Below, one piece after another: positions 46,332 through 54,907 of a stretch of 64,000 bases of DNA. Position 1 is the stretch's first letter, and each line of letters begins with the position of its first letter. Where the stretch lies: the NCBI GenBank assembly GCA_011389685.1, contig JAABTV010000005.1, positions 34,074 through 98,073 on the forward strand, read 5' to 3'. Both the position numbers and the translations under genes were made by a program. The notes under the pieces are model-generated. The model had not been told where the DNA came from and did no database searches. It saw nothing but the letters and a program-made list of their open reading frames with translations. Source of the DNA: Paracoccaceae bacterium. Its GTDB lineage: Bacteria; Pseudomonadota; Alphaproteobacteria; Rhodobacterales; Rhodobacteraceae.

Positions 46332-47015
46332 TCAGGCCCGCCATTTGCCTTCCAGCGCCTCGATCGCCTCGATACGTTGCGCGGTTTTCGGGTGCGAGAG
46401 CAGCCATGCAGGCGCGGCGCCCATGTTGGTCTGGGTCAGCTTTTCCAGCTTCTCGAACAAGGATTTCTGCGGCGATGTGCCGATCCCGGCCTTGGTGAGC
46501 AGTGCCGCCGCATATTCATCCGCCTCGTATTCATCCGAACGTGACAGGCCCGCGGCCAGAAGCGTGGTGATCCCATTCGCGATCCAGACGCCGATGCCGG
46601 GCAGGAAGCGCGACAGCACCATGGCCAGCGCCGTGCGGATCGCGTTCTGTCCGGAAAAGTCGATCATCCGCCGTCGCGAATGGCCGAGCGCGACATGACC
46701 CAGCTCATGCGCTATGACCGAGGCCAGCTCCCCGGCGGTCACTTCGCCAGCGCGGTATTTCTCGTAAAAGCCACGAGTGAGAAAGATCCGCCCATCCGGC
46801 GCGGCGAGACCGTTGACGGGCTGGATCTCATAGAGGTGGACGCGAATCCGGGGCAGGTCGAGCGCTTTTGCCATGCGGTCAAACAGCGGTTTGAGCGTGG
46901 GATCGGCCAGTTCGGTGGATTTTGCATCAAGCTCGCGCGTGGTGCGCCAGACCGAGAAGCGATACATCGCGACGGCATAAATGATGGCCAGCAGGATCGG
47001 CGTGAACTTCAGCAT
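46332..47015 (-). CDS. M48 family metalloprotease
   Basis: The 227-residue protein has an N-terminal hydrophobic segment (FTPILLAIIYAVAMYRFSV) and the zinc motif HELGH in IAHELGHVALGHSRRR, followed by the M48 Glu in SDEYEADEYAAALLTKAG. A further short hydrophobic stretch is near the middle. It looks like an HtpX/Ste24-type membrane protease with a single anchor, distinct from the secreted BepA-like protein at 3.2 kb. Its stop faces the convergent PIN gene, 16 bases away. Likely job: turnover of membrane or periplasmic proteins (inference). Confidence 0.87.
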   Translation of the reverse strand: MLKFTPILLAIIYAVAMYRFSVWRTTRELDAKSTELADPTLKPLFDRMAKALDLPRIRVHLYEIQPVNGLAAPDGRIFLTRGFYEKYRAGEVTAGELASVIAHELGHVALGHSRRRMIDFSGQNAIRTALAMVLSRFLPGIGVWIANGITTLLAAGLSRSDEYEADEYAAALLTKAGIGTSPQKSLFEKLEKLTQTNMGAAPAWLLSHPKTAQRIEAIEALEGKWRA

Positions 47016-47054
47016 GAGGTCAATATGGGCGTGGTTCGAGCCGCGAACAAGAGG

Positions 47055-48218
47055 CTATGCTGTCCAGCCGACAGGCATGGCGGTCGGCCCGCGAAACGCC
47101 CAGCCCGAGAACGACACCGGGCCGGTGACATGCAGATCGCTCAGCGCCTCGAACAGCATCGGGAGCGCGACCTCGGCGATCAGCGCGCGGGCGACCGCGG
47201 CCCCGCCGCAGAAATGCGGGCCTGCCCCGAAGGGAATGGCCGGGCCGTTGTCGCGGGTGATGTCGAAAACCTGAGGTTTGTCAAAATGTTGCTCGTCATG
47301 GCCGGCCGAGGAGAACATGAAGAAGACGCGGTCCTCGGGTTCGAATGTCACCCCGCACACCGTGTCACGCCGCGCCACTCGGCGCGGTGACATGCCGATG
47401 GGCGAGATCCAGCGCGCATATTCCTCGAACGCCTGCACGTAGCTGGCCGCGCCTTGCCGGATCAGCGCATGTTGATCGGGATGCGTGATCAGCGCCCAGG
47501 CCGCGCCTGCGATGGCGTCGCGCGGCTCGTTCTGTCCGCCCGAGATGATGAGCTTGATGTTGGCGCGGGTGGCGGGTTCGTCCAGCCCCGCCTGCATCTG
47601 GACCGAAAGCGCGGACATGTCGGGATGGGCGCGCAGATGCGGCATCATCTCGGTGATATGGCGGTCGATCGAGGCGGTGCAATCGTGGCAATCGGCCTCG
47701 ATCTCTGGATCGCCGGTGTAATTGGCGCAACCGTCGATCATGCCCTGGCTGACCCGGTCAAGCTCGGCCGCCGGCATGTTGGTGAGGCCGGTCACGAGCT
47801 TGAGCGCCTCGGCCGAGACCGGCATCGCATAGTCCCGCACCAGGTCGCATTTCCCCTTTGGTTTCAGATCGTTCAGGATGTCTTGCGCCTTGGATCGAAA
47901 CAGCGGCGTCCAGGTGTCGCGAACGGTGCGTGGACTGAGCGCGGGAAACAGGATCTTGCGCTCTCTCGCGTGATCCGCTCCGTCCTTGCGCATCATGTTT
48001 TCGCCCATCAGGATCGTCATGAGACCCTGGGGTTGGTATGAAGAAAAGGTCTCAACCTGCTTTTCCTGCTGAAAAATATCGTCCCGCAGGGTGAAGAGCG
48101 TGGCCCCGAGTTCGGGCACGAAGGTGACCGGTGCCTCGGCCCGCATCCGTGCCAGGGCCGGATAGGGATTGGCGGTGAAATCGGCCGGGTCGATATGGGT
48201 CACGGGGGCATCGGTCAT
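47055..48218 (-). CDS. Cytochrome P450 with atypical I-helix
   Basis: The 387-residue P450 has the heme Cys337 in FGAGPHFCGGAAVARALIAEV and the K-helix ExxR in FEEYARWISPIG. The oxygen-activation segment is unusual: where P450s have (A/G)GxxT, it reads LIISGGQNEPRDAI, with Asn in place of the Thr and a following Glu-Pro. Such a change could alter proton delivery or favour peroxide use. Length fits the soluble bacterial class. The gene starts in an ATGA overlap with the DedA gene upstream, which in turn overlaps a small membrane protein gene, so the three are one operon. Substrate unknown. Confidence 0.9.
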   Translation of the reverse strand: MTDAPVTHIDPADFTANPYPALARMRAEAPVTFVPELGATLFTLRDDIFQQEKQVETFSSYQPQGLMTILMGENMMRKDGADHARERKILFPALSPRTVRDTWTPLFRSKAQDILNDLKPKGKCDLVRDYAMPVSAEALKLVTGLTNMPAAELDRVSQGMIDGCANYTGDPEIEADCHDCTASIDRHITEMMPHLRAHPDMSALSVQMQAGLDEPATRANIKLIISGGQNEPRDAIAGAAWALITHPDQHALIRQGAASYVQAFEEYARWISPIGMSPRRVARRDTVCGVTFEPEDRVFFMFSSAGHDEQHFDKPQVFDITRDNGPAIPFGAGPHFCGGAAVARALIAEVALPMLFEALSDLHVTGPVSFSGWAFRGPTAMPVGWTA

Positions 48219-48838
48219 TGTTCATGTCCTTGTCTTGGAGGTGTGCGTCGACGCTCATGCCAGGCGTGCCAAAGCCACAATGCGGTAACCGCCATCACCG
48301 CAAGTCCCGCCATCAAACCGCTGATATCACCGGCCAGTTCCGCAATCGCGGCGAGGTTTTCGGCGAAGAGGAACCCCAGCCCGATATAGAGTATGACCCA
48401 GACGGCCTCGCCGGCCATGGCCCAGATCGAGAACCGTGACCAACCCTGACCGGCGGCCCCTGCGGCAAAGTTGACATACGGCCCCAGGGGGCTGAACAGC
48501 CAGCGGCTCAGGAACACGCCCGGACCTCCGCGGCGACGCAGGATTTCGATGCTCTGCGCCAGCAGACGAGCCCGCCTCGGATGGCGGGAGATATAGTTTG
48601 AAAGATGGGTTTGTCCCGTGCTCCCAATCAGATAGCCCACCTGATCGCCGAGGATTGCGCCGCAGAACGCGATCAGCCCGGTCATGACAATCGGCATTTC
48701 TCCGCTGGCCGCGAAAGCCCCGACGGTGAGCATCGCAAGCGACGCGGGGATGGGCAGGGCAAGACAACTCGCCATGGTGGTCACGAAGAGCAAGGGTAGT
48801 CCGTAACTCGCCAGAAGCACCAGGAAGGCGTCGGTCAT
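48215..48838 (-). CDS. DedA family membrane protein
   Basis: The 207-residue protein belongs to the DedA (SNARE-associated/VTT) family: an N-terminal segment (VLLASYGLPLLFVTTMASCLALPIPASLAML), the GDQVGYLIGS motif and FLSRWLFSPLGPYVNFAAGAAGQ with the conserved Arg, ending in two membrane helices. Family members act in lipid carrier recycling (undecaprenyl phosphate or phosphatidylethanolamine flipping) and membrane homeostasis. It overlaps both neighbours by 4 bases. An operon with a P450 is unusual and hints at a lipid-linked substrate (inference). Confidence 0.9.
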   Translation of the reverse strand: MTDAFLVLLASYGLPLLFVTTMASCLALPIPASLAMLTVGAFAASGEMPIVMTGLIAFCGAILGDQVGYLIGSTGQTHLSNYISRHPRRARLLAQSIEILRRRGGPGVFLSRWLFSPLGPYVNFAAGAAGQGWSRFSIWAMAGEAVWVILYIGLGFLFAENLAAIAELAGDISGLMAGLAVMAVTALWLWHAWHERRRTPPRQGHEQ

Positions 48839-49170
48839 TCCTGACCTCGATCGGCGAGCAAATCATTGATTTCATTTATAACGACGCTGACATCCACGCC
48901 GCGCTCACGGGCGATTTCCTTCAGTGTCGGGCGGGTTCCCGGCTGAATGGACAACGCCCGGGCCAGGTCTTCGGGCGGGATGCTCCAGGAATGGGCGATG
49001 TAACCCGGTGTCATCCATGGTTCGGGCGCAAGGTTGCGGTGCGCCGGATCAGACCAGTAGACGGTAAAGATCGCCAGTCGGACAAGAAAGACGAGCGTGA
49101 CAAGGCTGGCCAGACAAAACCCAATGAAAACAAGACGGTGATGCGTCCAAAGATAGCGAAGGGCAGGCAT
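48835..49170 (-). CDS. Small membrane protein, first gene of the DedA-P450 operon
   Basis: The 111-residue protein has one membrane helix near the N-terminus (LVFIGFCLASLVTLVFLVRLAIFTVYW), then a periplasmic or cytoplasmic domain with MTPGYIAHSWSIPPEDLARALSI and TLKEIARERGVDVSVVINEIND. The latter part reads like a short helix-turn-helix or a SHOCT-like repeat, but I do not recognise a family. The start at 49170 is preferred to the frame's far end at 49269, which is low complexity. Its stop overlaps the dedA start (ATGA). Function unknown; probable partner of DedA. Confidence 0.65.
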   Translation of the reverse strand: MPALRYLWTHHRLVFIGFCLASLVTLVFLVRLAIFTVYWSDPAHRNLAPEPWMTPGYIAHSWSIPPEDLARALSIQPGTRPTLKEIARERGVDVSVVINEINDLLADRGQE

Positions 49171-49280
49171 GCGAGACCTCGTCAGGATGGCATCATGCTG
49201 CCCTCGATGTTCTGCCACTGCAAGCGCGATGTCTTGGCATGGGCGCCGGGGCGTGCGAAACTCCCACAAAGAGGTGAATC

Positions 49281-50018
49281 ATGGCGCTGGAATATCAACT
49301 GGATCAAGGGTTTGGCGGGGCGGGCCGGTTCGGGCTGATCGTGCTGTCGACCGACGAATCGCTGGAGAACGAAGCGCGAATGCTGTTTGCCGGGCGCGAT
49401 GCGTGCCTTTTGCATTCGCGCATCCCCGCGCAACCGGATGTGACGCCCAAGTCATTGGCCTCCATGGAAAATCACATGACCGCGACCGCCGAACGCCTGC
49501 CAAGGGGGCTGGATGTGATCGGTTATGGCTGCACCTCGGGGGCCACGGTGATCGGTCCGGACAGAGTGTCCGAACTGGTCCGCAAGGCCCATCCCGAGGC
49601 GCGGGTCACGAACCCGATGACATCTGTCATTGCGGCTCTCAAGGCATTGAAATCCAACAATATCGCCATGATCACACCCTATGTTCAAAGCGTCAACGAG
49701 CCGATGATCGCGGCGCTCAACGCCACCGGCATCGCGGTGGCCCGGCAGGAGAGCTTTCTGCAGGAAGACGACTACACGGTCGCGCGCATCGCGGAATCCT
49801 CGGTTCTGGATGCGATGATAAACACCGCAAAAACAACGGATTGCGATGCGATCTTCGCGAGTTGCACGAACTTGCGAAGCTTCGGAATCATCGAACGGGC
49901 CGAGGCCGAGACCGGGGTGCCGGTGATCTCGTCCAACCTCGCCTTCCTGTGGCACATGCTGAAACTCGCGGGCACCGATGCGCGCGGATGGATGCCCGGG
50001 CGACTGTTCGCCCAATAA
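49281..50018 (+). CDS. Asp/Glu racemase-family enzyme, maleate isomerase / arylmalonate decarboxylase-like
   Basis: The 245-residue protein has the two active-site cysteines of the Asp/Glu/hydantoin racemase superfamily in GYGCTSGATVIGP and IFASCTNLRSFGII, spaced as in maleate cis-trans isomerases and arylmalonate decarboxylases. The middle part carries the NPMTSVIAALKALKSNNIAMITPY substrate loop. The function could be maleate isomerisation, decarboxylation, or the EutA-type step of ectoine breakdown; the sequence alone does not decide. The gene stands alone, with a GAGGTGAATC ribosome site, divergent from the P450 operon. Confidence 0.8.
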   Translation: MALEYQLDQGFGGAGRFGLIVLSTDESLENEARMLFAGRDACLLHSRIPAQPDVTPKSLASMENHMTATAERLPRGLDVIGYGCTSGATVIGPDRVSELVRKAHPEARVTNPMTSVIAALKALKSNNIAMITPYVQSVNEPMIAALNATGIAVARQESFLQEDDYTVARIAESSVLDAMINTAKTTDCDAIFASCTNLRSFGIIERAEAETGVPVISSNLAFLWHMLKLAGTDARGWMPGRLFAQ

Positions 50019-50156
50019 GCGTTCGCAGCGGTTAACGCGGGTTTCTGTGCGTTTTTGCAGGGGGTGACTCCCGGCTGCCATCCGGCTGTCCCCCGGCTGC
50101 CGGCCGATCCGCATGGCATCGCGCCGGAAAACACCTTAACGCAGCGCGCGCTTGTT

Positions 50157-50184
50157 CTTCATCTTGCCTGAAATACTCTGGGGG
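50157..50184 (-). repeat. Dispersed GAGTATTT..AAGATGAA repeat, copy 2 (reverse)
   Basis: On the minus strand this reads CCCCCAGAGTATTT followed by CAGGCAAGATGAAG, a divergent member of the family at 38881-38903. It lies in the gap after the racemase-like gene. The gap (50019-50281) otherwise holds only palindromes. Confidence 0.6.
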
Positions 50185-50191
50185 ATGGCGA

Positions 50192-50211
50192 CAAAATGCC
50201 ATGGCATTTTG
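50192..50211. repeat. Perfect 20-bp palindrome with adjacent hairpin
   Basis: CAAAATGCCATGGCATTTTG is a perfect palindrome; GGGGG-TGAAG-CCCCC (50218-50232) follows and TGCGC/GCGCA arms come next. They lie just beyond the end of the minus-strand VWA gene and could act as its transcript end structure, though no T-run is present. Confidence 0.6.
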
Positions 50212-50281
50212 CGCCTTGGGGGTGAAGCCCCCACCAAACAAAACCTGCGCGCCGAAGGCGCACATTGGGATCAGACCGACC

Positions 50282-51466
50282 TCAGCGTGACAGCTCTTTC
50301 ATGCCCTCTTCGATCCCCTTGAGGGTCATCGGCACCATGCGGTCTTCGAAGATTTCGCGGATCATGCCGATCGAATGGGTGTAGCCCCAGTATTTCTCGG
50401 GCACCGGGTTGATCCAGAGATGCTGTGGCCATTGCTCGCGGGCGCGTTGCAGCCAGAGTTGCCCGGACTCGGCGTTCCAGTGTTCGTTGGCGCCACCCGG
50501 ATAGGCGACCTCGTAAGGGCTCATGCTGGCGTCACCCACGAAGATGCAATTGTAATCCGGCCCGTAGGTGTGCAGCACGTCCCAGGTCGGCGTTTGCGCG
50601 TCCCAGCGGCGGCGGTTGTCGCGCCAGACGCCTTCGTAGAGGCAGTTGTGGAAATAGTAATATTCGAGATGCTTGAACTCGGTCCTGGCGGCCGAGAACA
50701 GCTCTTCCACCATCTTGATATGCGGGTCCATGCTGCCGCCCACGTCGAGAAACAGCAGCACCTTGACCGCGTTGCGCCGCTCGGGGCGGGTTTTCACGTC
50801 GAGATAGCCATGTTCAGCGGTGGCGCGGATCGTGCCGTCGAGGTCAAGCTCGTCCTCGGCACCGTCGCGGGCCCAGCGGCGCAGGCGTTTCAGGGCCACC
50901 TTGATGTTGCGGGTGCCCAGCTCGACATCGTCGGCGAGGTTGCGGAACTCGCGCTTGTCCCAGACCTTGACCGCGCGCTGGTGGCGGCTTTCCTTCTGGC
51001 CGATGCGCACGCCCTCGGGGTTGTAGCCATAGGCGCCGAAGGGCGAGGTGCCGGCGGTGCCGATCCATTTCGAGCCGCCCTGGTGGCGGTCTGTCTGTTC
51101 TTCAAGCCGCTTTTTCAGCGTCTCCATCAGCTTGTCGAAGCCGCCGAGGCTCTGGATTTCTGCCATCTCTTCGGGGCTGAGATGCTTTTCGGCCATCTTT
51201 TCGAGCCAGTCGCCGGGGATGTCCACGGCTTCGAGCACGTCGGAGAGGGAAATCCCCTCGATCCCCTTGAAGGCGGTGGCGAAGGCGCGGTCGAACTTGT
51301 CGAGATTGCGCTCGTCCTTCACCATCGCGCTGCGGGCGAGGTAATAGAAGCCGTCGATGTCATAGGTGACGAGGCCCTGGCCCATCGCTTCGAGGAAGGT
51401 GAGGTATTCGCGCAAGGAGACCGGGATGTCGTGTTTGCGCAATGCGTCGAAGAATGGCAGGAACAT
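50282..51466 (-). CDS. VWA domain protein, CoxE-like (COG3825)
   Basis: The 394-residue protein has an N-terminal helical part (FFDALRKHDIPVSLREYLTFLEAM), a charged middle, and a C-terminal von Willebrand A domain with a variant MIDAS motif in VLLFLDVGGSMDPHIKMVEELF (DxGxS). Family knowledge: such proteins usually pair with MoxR-type AAA+ ATPases in metal or cofactor insertion or in protein complex assembly; here no MoxR gene is adjacent. The start is clear, with the small membrane protein gene 5 bases upstream, so the two are co-transcribed. Confidence 0.88.
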   Translation of the reverse strand: MFLPFFDALRKHDIPVSLREYLTFLEAMGQGLVTYDIDGFYYLARSAMVKDERNLDKFDRAFATAFKGIEGISLSDVLEAVDIPGDWLEKMAEKHLSPEEMAEIQSLGGFDKLMETLKKRLEEQTDRHQGGSKWIGTAGTSPFGAYGYNPEGVRIGQKESRHQRAVKVWDKREFRNLADDVELGTRNIKVALKRLRRWARDGAEDELDLDGTIRATAEHGYLDVKTRPERRNAVKVLLFLDVGGSMDPHIKMVEELFSAARTEFKHLEYYYFHNCLYEGVWRDNRRRWDAQTPTWDVLHTYGPDYNCIFVGDASMSPYEVAYPGGANEHWNAESGQLWLQRAREQWPQHLWINPVPEKYWGYTHSIGMIREIFEDRMVPMTLKGIEEGMKELSR

Positions 51467-51471
51467 CGCGC

Positions 51472-51642
51472 CTATCCCGTCATCGTGCGGATGATCACGA
51501 CATTGACGATCAGCGCCACGATGCCGAAGGCGATGCCGTAGGCCGCGCCATGCTGGGCCATGTCGAGCCCCTTGCCGCCGCGCCTTCTGGCCTGAAAGAT
51601 GCCGAATGCCACCCCGAGTGCAGCCCCGATCCAGACGATCAT
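51472..51642 (-). CDS. Small two-helix membrane protein
   Basis: The 56-residue protein (start ATG at 51642) has two hydrophobic helices, MIVWIGAALGVAFGIFQA and AAYGIAFGIVALIVNVVII, joined by a basic loop (RRRGGKGLD), so both ends lie on the same side. It is too short for usual gene finding. It lies between the DUF2927 lipoprotein gene and the VWA gene, 5 bases from the latter and 13 bases from the former, which supports a real gene. Function unknown. Confidence 0.65.
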   Translation of the reverse strand: MIVWIGAALGVAFGIFQARRRGGKGLDMAQHGAAYGIAFGIVALIVNVVIIRTMTG

Positions 51643-51655
51643 GTGATTTGCCCGC

Positions 51656-53029
51656 TTATCCGCGTTTCCCTTTGAGCGGGTTGAGCGCGCCGATCTCGCG
51701 CAGCTTGGCGCGCACGGCCCAATCCGCGCCGAATCCGTAACGCGCCCAGCCCAGACTGTCCAGCCGGACCTTGGCGCCCTCGGAGGCGCGGCCGGTGATT
51801 TCGAGCGCCTCGGCGCGCAGCAGCAGCAGCGTCGAGAGCAGTGCTGCGTTCTCGCTGCGCGCGGCGACCGGGATATTGGGGTCGACCAGCGCCAGGGTGC
51901 TGCGCCCGTCGCCACGGCTCAGCGCATGGGCGGCGAGCTGGCTGGCGACAAAGGCGCGGTGCAACTCGGTGCCGGGCGTGGCGGCATAGGCGCGGTCGGC
52001 GGCCTGGAAATGGCCCATCGCGGCATCGGGATCGGTGGCGGCCATGAGGCGGCCCATGGCGTAATGGGCAAAGGCGCGGCGATGATCCTGCCAGCCCTCG
52101 GCCTGGGCCATGCCAAGGGCGCGGCGCGCGGCGGTGCGGCGTTCATTCGGGGTGCTGTCGGGGCCGAGAGCGGTTTCGACGGCGTCGATCCAGCCGCGCG
52201 GGGTGGCGGGGATGTGGCGTGCGGGGACGCCCTCTCCCGCGGGGTTGAGCCGGGCGAGGATCGCGGGCAGGCGCGCGGCCACCTGGTCGCGCGACATGCC
52301 GTTGGCCAGTTCCGGCGCGTAGTAGGTGCGCAGGATCAGCATGTCGAAGCCGGTCAGCACGGCGTGGATATTGTCGTCGTTGAAGACCGAATCGGGCAGG
52401 CGGTAAAGATCGTTCAGCGGCCCGATCGCCTGGGACAGTTCCTCGTGCAGGCAGTCGCGCATCTCCTGCGGCGAGGCGTCGCCGGGCACGAAAATCGCCA
52501 GTTTCTCACGCTTGCGCAGCAGGGCCCAGTTGGCCTGGGCGCTGCGGCGCGCGCTGCGATACTGGGACAGGTCGGTGATGCCCGGCACCACGAAACAGGC
52601 CGCGTGGGGCAGGGTGCGGCGGATCTCGCGCCGGCTCACCGCCTCGATGGTGATATGGGCCTGCGGCGCGTTGGTGAGCGAGATGTCGATCCCGGCCTCG
52701 GTCCGAAGGCGGCGGATCAGCTTGGCCAGGTCGGGCAGCATGGTGGCGGGGGGGCGGCCGGTGACGCGCACGGTGATCGGGTCCTCGAACCGGGTGAAGA
52801 CGGACAGTTGGCGCCCGGATTCGAGACGGAAGGCGAGGTCGAGAAAATCGCGGGCGATGTCGGCGTTCGAGCGTTCGGGACGCGCCGGCGAGGGGGTGGT
52901 GAAACTCTTGAGCGGGGGCAGGGAAGACATCGCGGCCGGCTGGGTGGCGCGGGTCGCGGTGCCGTCGGGCATGGGCCCGGGCATGCAGCCGGCGAGAAGC
53001 AGGCAGATCGGCAGGAGGTGGCGGCGCAT
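51656..53029 (-). CDS. DUF2927 family lipoprotein
   Basis: The 457-residue protein starts with a lipoprotein signal (MRRHLLPICLLLAGC). The DUF2927 domain spans about residues 55-250 and includes a metzincin-like segment: DCLHEELSQAIGPLNDLYRLPDSVFNDDN, where HEExxQ might bind zinc (family function not established). The C-terminal part (about 300-450) is helical and repeat-like, with Ala-rich TPR-type helices. It heads or continues an operon with a possible small gene upstream (ATGA overlap at 53029) and the small membrane protein and VWA genes downstream. Confidence 0.85.
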   Translation of the reverse strand: MRRHLLPICLLLAGCMPGPMPDGTATRATQPAAMSSLPPLKSFTTPSPARPERSNADIARDFLDLAFRLESGRQLSVFTRFEDPITVRVTGRPPATMLPDLAKLIRRLRTEAGIDISLTNAPQAHITIEAVSRREIRRTLPHAACFVVPGITDLSQYRSARRSAQANWALLRKREKLAIFVPGDASPQEMRDCLHEELSQAIGPLNDLYRLPDSVFNDDNIHAVLTGFDMLILRTYYAPELANGMSRDQVAARLPAILARLNPAGEGVPARHIPATPRGWIDAVETALGPDSTPNERRTAARRALGMAQAEGWQDHRRAFAHYAMGRLMAATDPDAAMGHFQAADRAYAATPGTELHRAFVASQLAAHALSRGDGRSTLALVDPNIPVAARSENAALLSTLLLLRAEALEITGRASEGAKVRLDSLGWARYGFGADWAVRAKLREIGALNPLKGKRG

Positions 53030-53202
53030 CAGGTCTTCCCCAGCCAGGCCAGAACGGTCACACGCTGGCGGGGGCTGGTCCGGCGGGTCAGCAGCAGCAG
53101 CCGGGGGCGCGGCCGGGCATGGCCATTCGGCGCCTTGGCTCCGCTCTCGGAAGTGTCTGTTGCGCGCGGGTCGCGCGCCTGCAATCCGGCGTTCGGGTCC
53201 AT
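53029..53202 (-). CDS. Possible small basic protein upstream of the DUF2927 gene
   Basis: A 57-codon frame (ATG at 53202) stops in an ATGA overlap with the start of the DUF2927 gene. The product is Thr/Ser/Pro-rich at first (DPRATDTSESGAKAPNGHA) and ends LLLLTRRTSPRQRVTVLAWLGKT. The coupling to the next start is the main support; there is no recognised domain, and the composition may simply reflect GC-rich DNA. Confidence 0.35.
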   Translation of the reverse strand: MDPNAGLQARDPRATDTSESGAKAPNGHARPRPRLLLLTRRTSPRQRVTVLAWLGKT

Positions 53203-53333
53203 GGTCAGCCTCGGTCTGGTTCTGTGTTGGGTCGACGCTCGCCCGGTTTGCAGACGTATGTAAGGAGTAAATGGGGCAAAAGAATGGTCATCCTGTCGGT
53301 CGGGGCCAGTTCAGGGCCAATTCAGGGCCGGGG

Positions 53334-54200
53334 TCATTGCGCCTTGGCGAAGGTTTCGCGATACCAGACGTAAATTCCCGCCCCCGCGATGATCGCGGCC
53401 CCCAGAACGGTCAGCCAGTCGGGCAGGTCGCCAAAGAAGGTGGCGCCGTAGAAGCTTGAAAACACGAGGCCGAAATAGGCGAAGGGGGCCAGCATCCCCG
53501 CCTCGCCGGCCATCAGCGCGCGAATCAGCGCAAGCTGGCCCAGCGTGCCGCAGATCGCGATGGCGCACATGATCAGAAGGTCAGTGCCGTTCAGCGGATG
53601 CCAGAAGAACGGCACCGCCGCCGAGAGCACCACCGCCCCGAAGAGCGCGGTGTAGAAGAGCGAGGTCCAGGCGTCCTCGTCACGGCCCACGAAGCGGGTG
53701 GTGAGCGCATAGGCCGAATAGCAGATCGCCGCCCCCAGCGGCAGCAGCGAATAGGGCGTGAACACGGCCGCGCCGGGGCGGATCACCAGGAAGGCGCCGA
53801 TACAGGCGGCCAGGATCGCCATGGCCCGGCGGATACCGAAACGTTCGCCAAGGAATACCGCCGCGCCCAGCGTGATGAACAGCGGGTTGGTCGACATGAT
53901 CGCCGCCGCCTCGGCCAGGCCGATATTGGAAATGCCGAAGAAGAAGAAGATCGTCGCGCACATGAGATAGACCGACCGCGCCAGTTGCAACCGCGGATAG
54001 CGCGTGTGCAGCACCGAGCGCAGCCGGGGCAGCACGAGGATCAACACCACCAGCGCCTGGCCCAGGTAGCGCGCCCAGAGCGTCGGCATGGTGCCGATCC
54101 GCCCGGCCAGCAGCTTGGCCAGCGCATCCATCGAGGAAAACATGAAGATGGCGGCGATCATCAAGAGGATCGCCGTGGTCTTGACAGTGAATTTGGGCAT
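53334..54200 (-). CDS. DMT superfamily transporter (EamA)
   Basis: The 288-residue protein has ten hydrophobic segments in two EamA repeats (for example AILLMIAAIFMFSSMDALAK and the second half ending TVLGAAIIAGAGIYVWYRE). DMT proteins usually export metabolites or drugs, or move nucleotide sugars and amino acids. Its start overlaps the stop of the nitrile hydratase-type alpha subunit gene in an ATGA, so it is the last gene of that operon and may export or import a related nitrile, amide or metal-linked compound (inference). Confidence 0.88.
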   Translation of the reverse strand: MPKFTVKTTAILLMIAAIFMFSSMDALAKLLAGRIGTMPTLWARYLGQALVVLILVLPRLRSVLHTRYPRLQLARSVYLMCATIFFFFGISNIGLAEAAAIMSTNPLFITLGAAVFLGERFGIRRAMAILAACIGAFLVIRPGAAVFTPYSLLPLGAAICYSAYALTTRFVGRDEDAWTSLFYTALFGAVVLSAAVPFFWHPLNGTDLLIMCAIAICGTLGQLALIRALMAGEAGMLAPFAYFGLVFSSFYGATFFGDLPDWLTVLGAAIIAGAGIYVWYRETFAKAQ

Positions 54201-54868
54201 CAGGGCGTCTTGGGCAACCCGGTGCCGATCATCGAATCGCGGGTGACGAGGGCGGCGAGGTCTTCCTCGCTCATGCCCTCGGTGCCCGCGGGCCGGGCGG
54301 GCAGCACGATATAGCGCATGTCGGCGGTGCTGTCATGGACGCGCACCTGCGTGGTGTCGGGCAGGTCGAGGCCGAATTCGGCCAGCACCTTGCGCGGCTC
54401 CCTGACGGTGCGCGAGCGGTAGGCGCGGGTCTTGTACCAGTCGGGCGGCAGCCCCAGCAGGTTGCGCGGATAGCATGAGCAGAGCGTGCAGACGATGACG
54501 TTATGCACGTCCCCGGTATTCTCGACCGCGATCAGGCGCAGCCCGCCGATGTCGAACCCCATCTCGGCGCTGGCGGCGGAGGCATCGGCGAGCAGGCGTT
54601 GCTTGAAGGCGGGATCGGTCCAGGCGCGGGCCACCACGGCGGCGCCGTTGGCGGGGCTGCGCGCATCCATCGCCTCGATCTGGGCGGCGATCTCGGCCGG
54701 GGTGACATGGCCCTTTTCGATCAGCAATTCGCGCACCGCGATCTCCATCACCTGCCAATAGCTGAGCGGTTCGTCATTGTCGGCGCGGTAGGGGTGGCCC
54801 GAGGGACTCATCCCGTGGTGGTGGAAATCGTCGTGGTCGTGGTCGTGGTCGTGGTGGTCATGCGGCAT
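54200..54868 (-). CDS. nthA: Cobalt-type nitrile hydratase / thiocyanate hydrolase catalytic (alpha-type) subunit
   Basis: The 222-residue protein has the metal motif VCTLCSC (Cys127-Thr-Leu-Cys130-Ser-Cys132); Thr at the second position marks the cobalt type, and the last two cysteines are normally oxidised to sulfinic and sulfenic acid. The segment [29 protein letters not shown] and the [28 protein letters not shown] end are typical of NHase alpha. The N-terminus is odd: [19 protein letters not shown], a His/Asp-rich tail that could bind or load cobalt. It lies 40 bases after the second half of the split beta subunit. Thiocyanate hydrolase gamma subunit is an alternative name. Confidence 0.9.
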   Translation of the reverse strand: MPHDHHDHDHDHDDFHHHGMSPSGHPYRADNDEPLSYWQVMEIAVRELLIEKGHVTPAEIAAQIEAMDARSPANGAAVVARAWTDPAFKQRLLADASAASAEMGFDIGGLRLIAVENTGDVHNVIVCTLCSCYPRNLLGLPPDWYKTRAYRSRTVREPRKVLAEFGLDLPDTTQVRVHDSTADMRYIVLPARPAGTEGMSEEDLAALVTRDSMIGTGLPKTP

Positions 54869-54907
54869 GATATGTCTCGCGCGGCGGGGGTGGGTCGATG
54901 ACCCACC

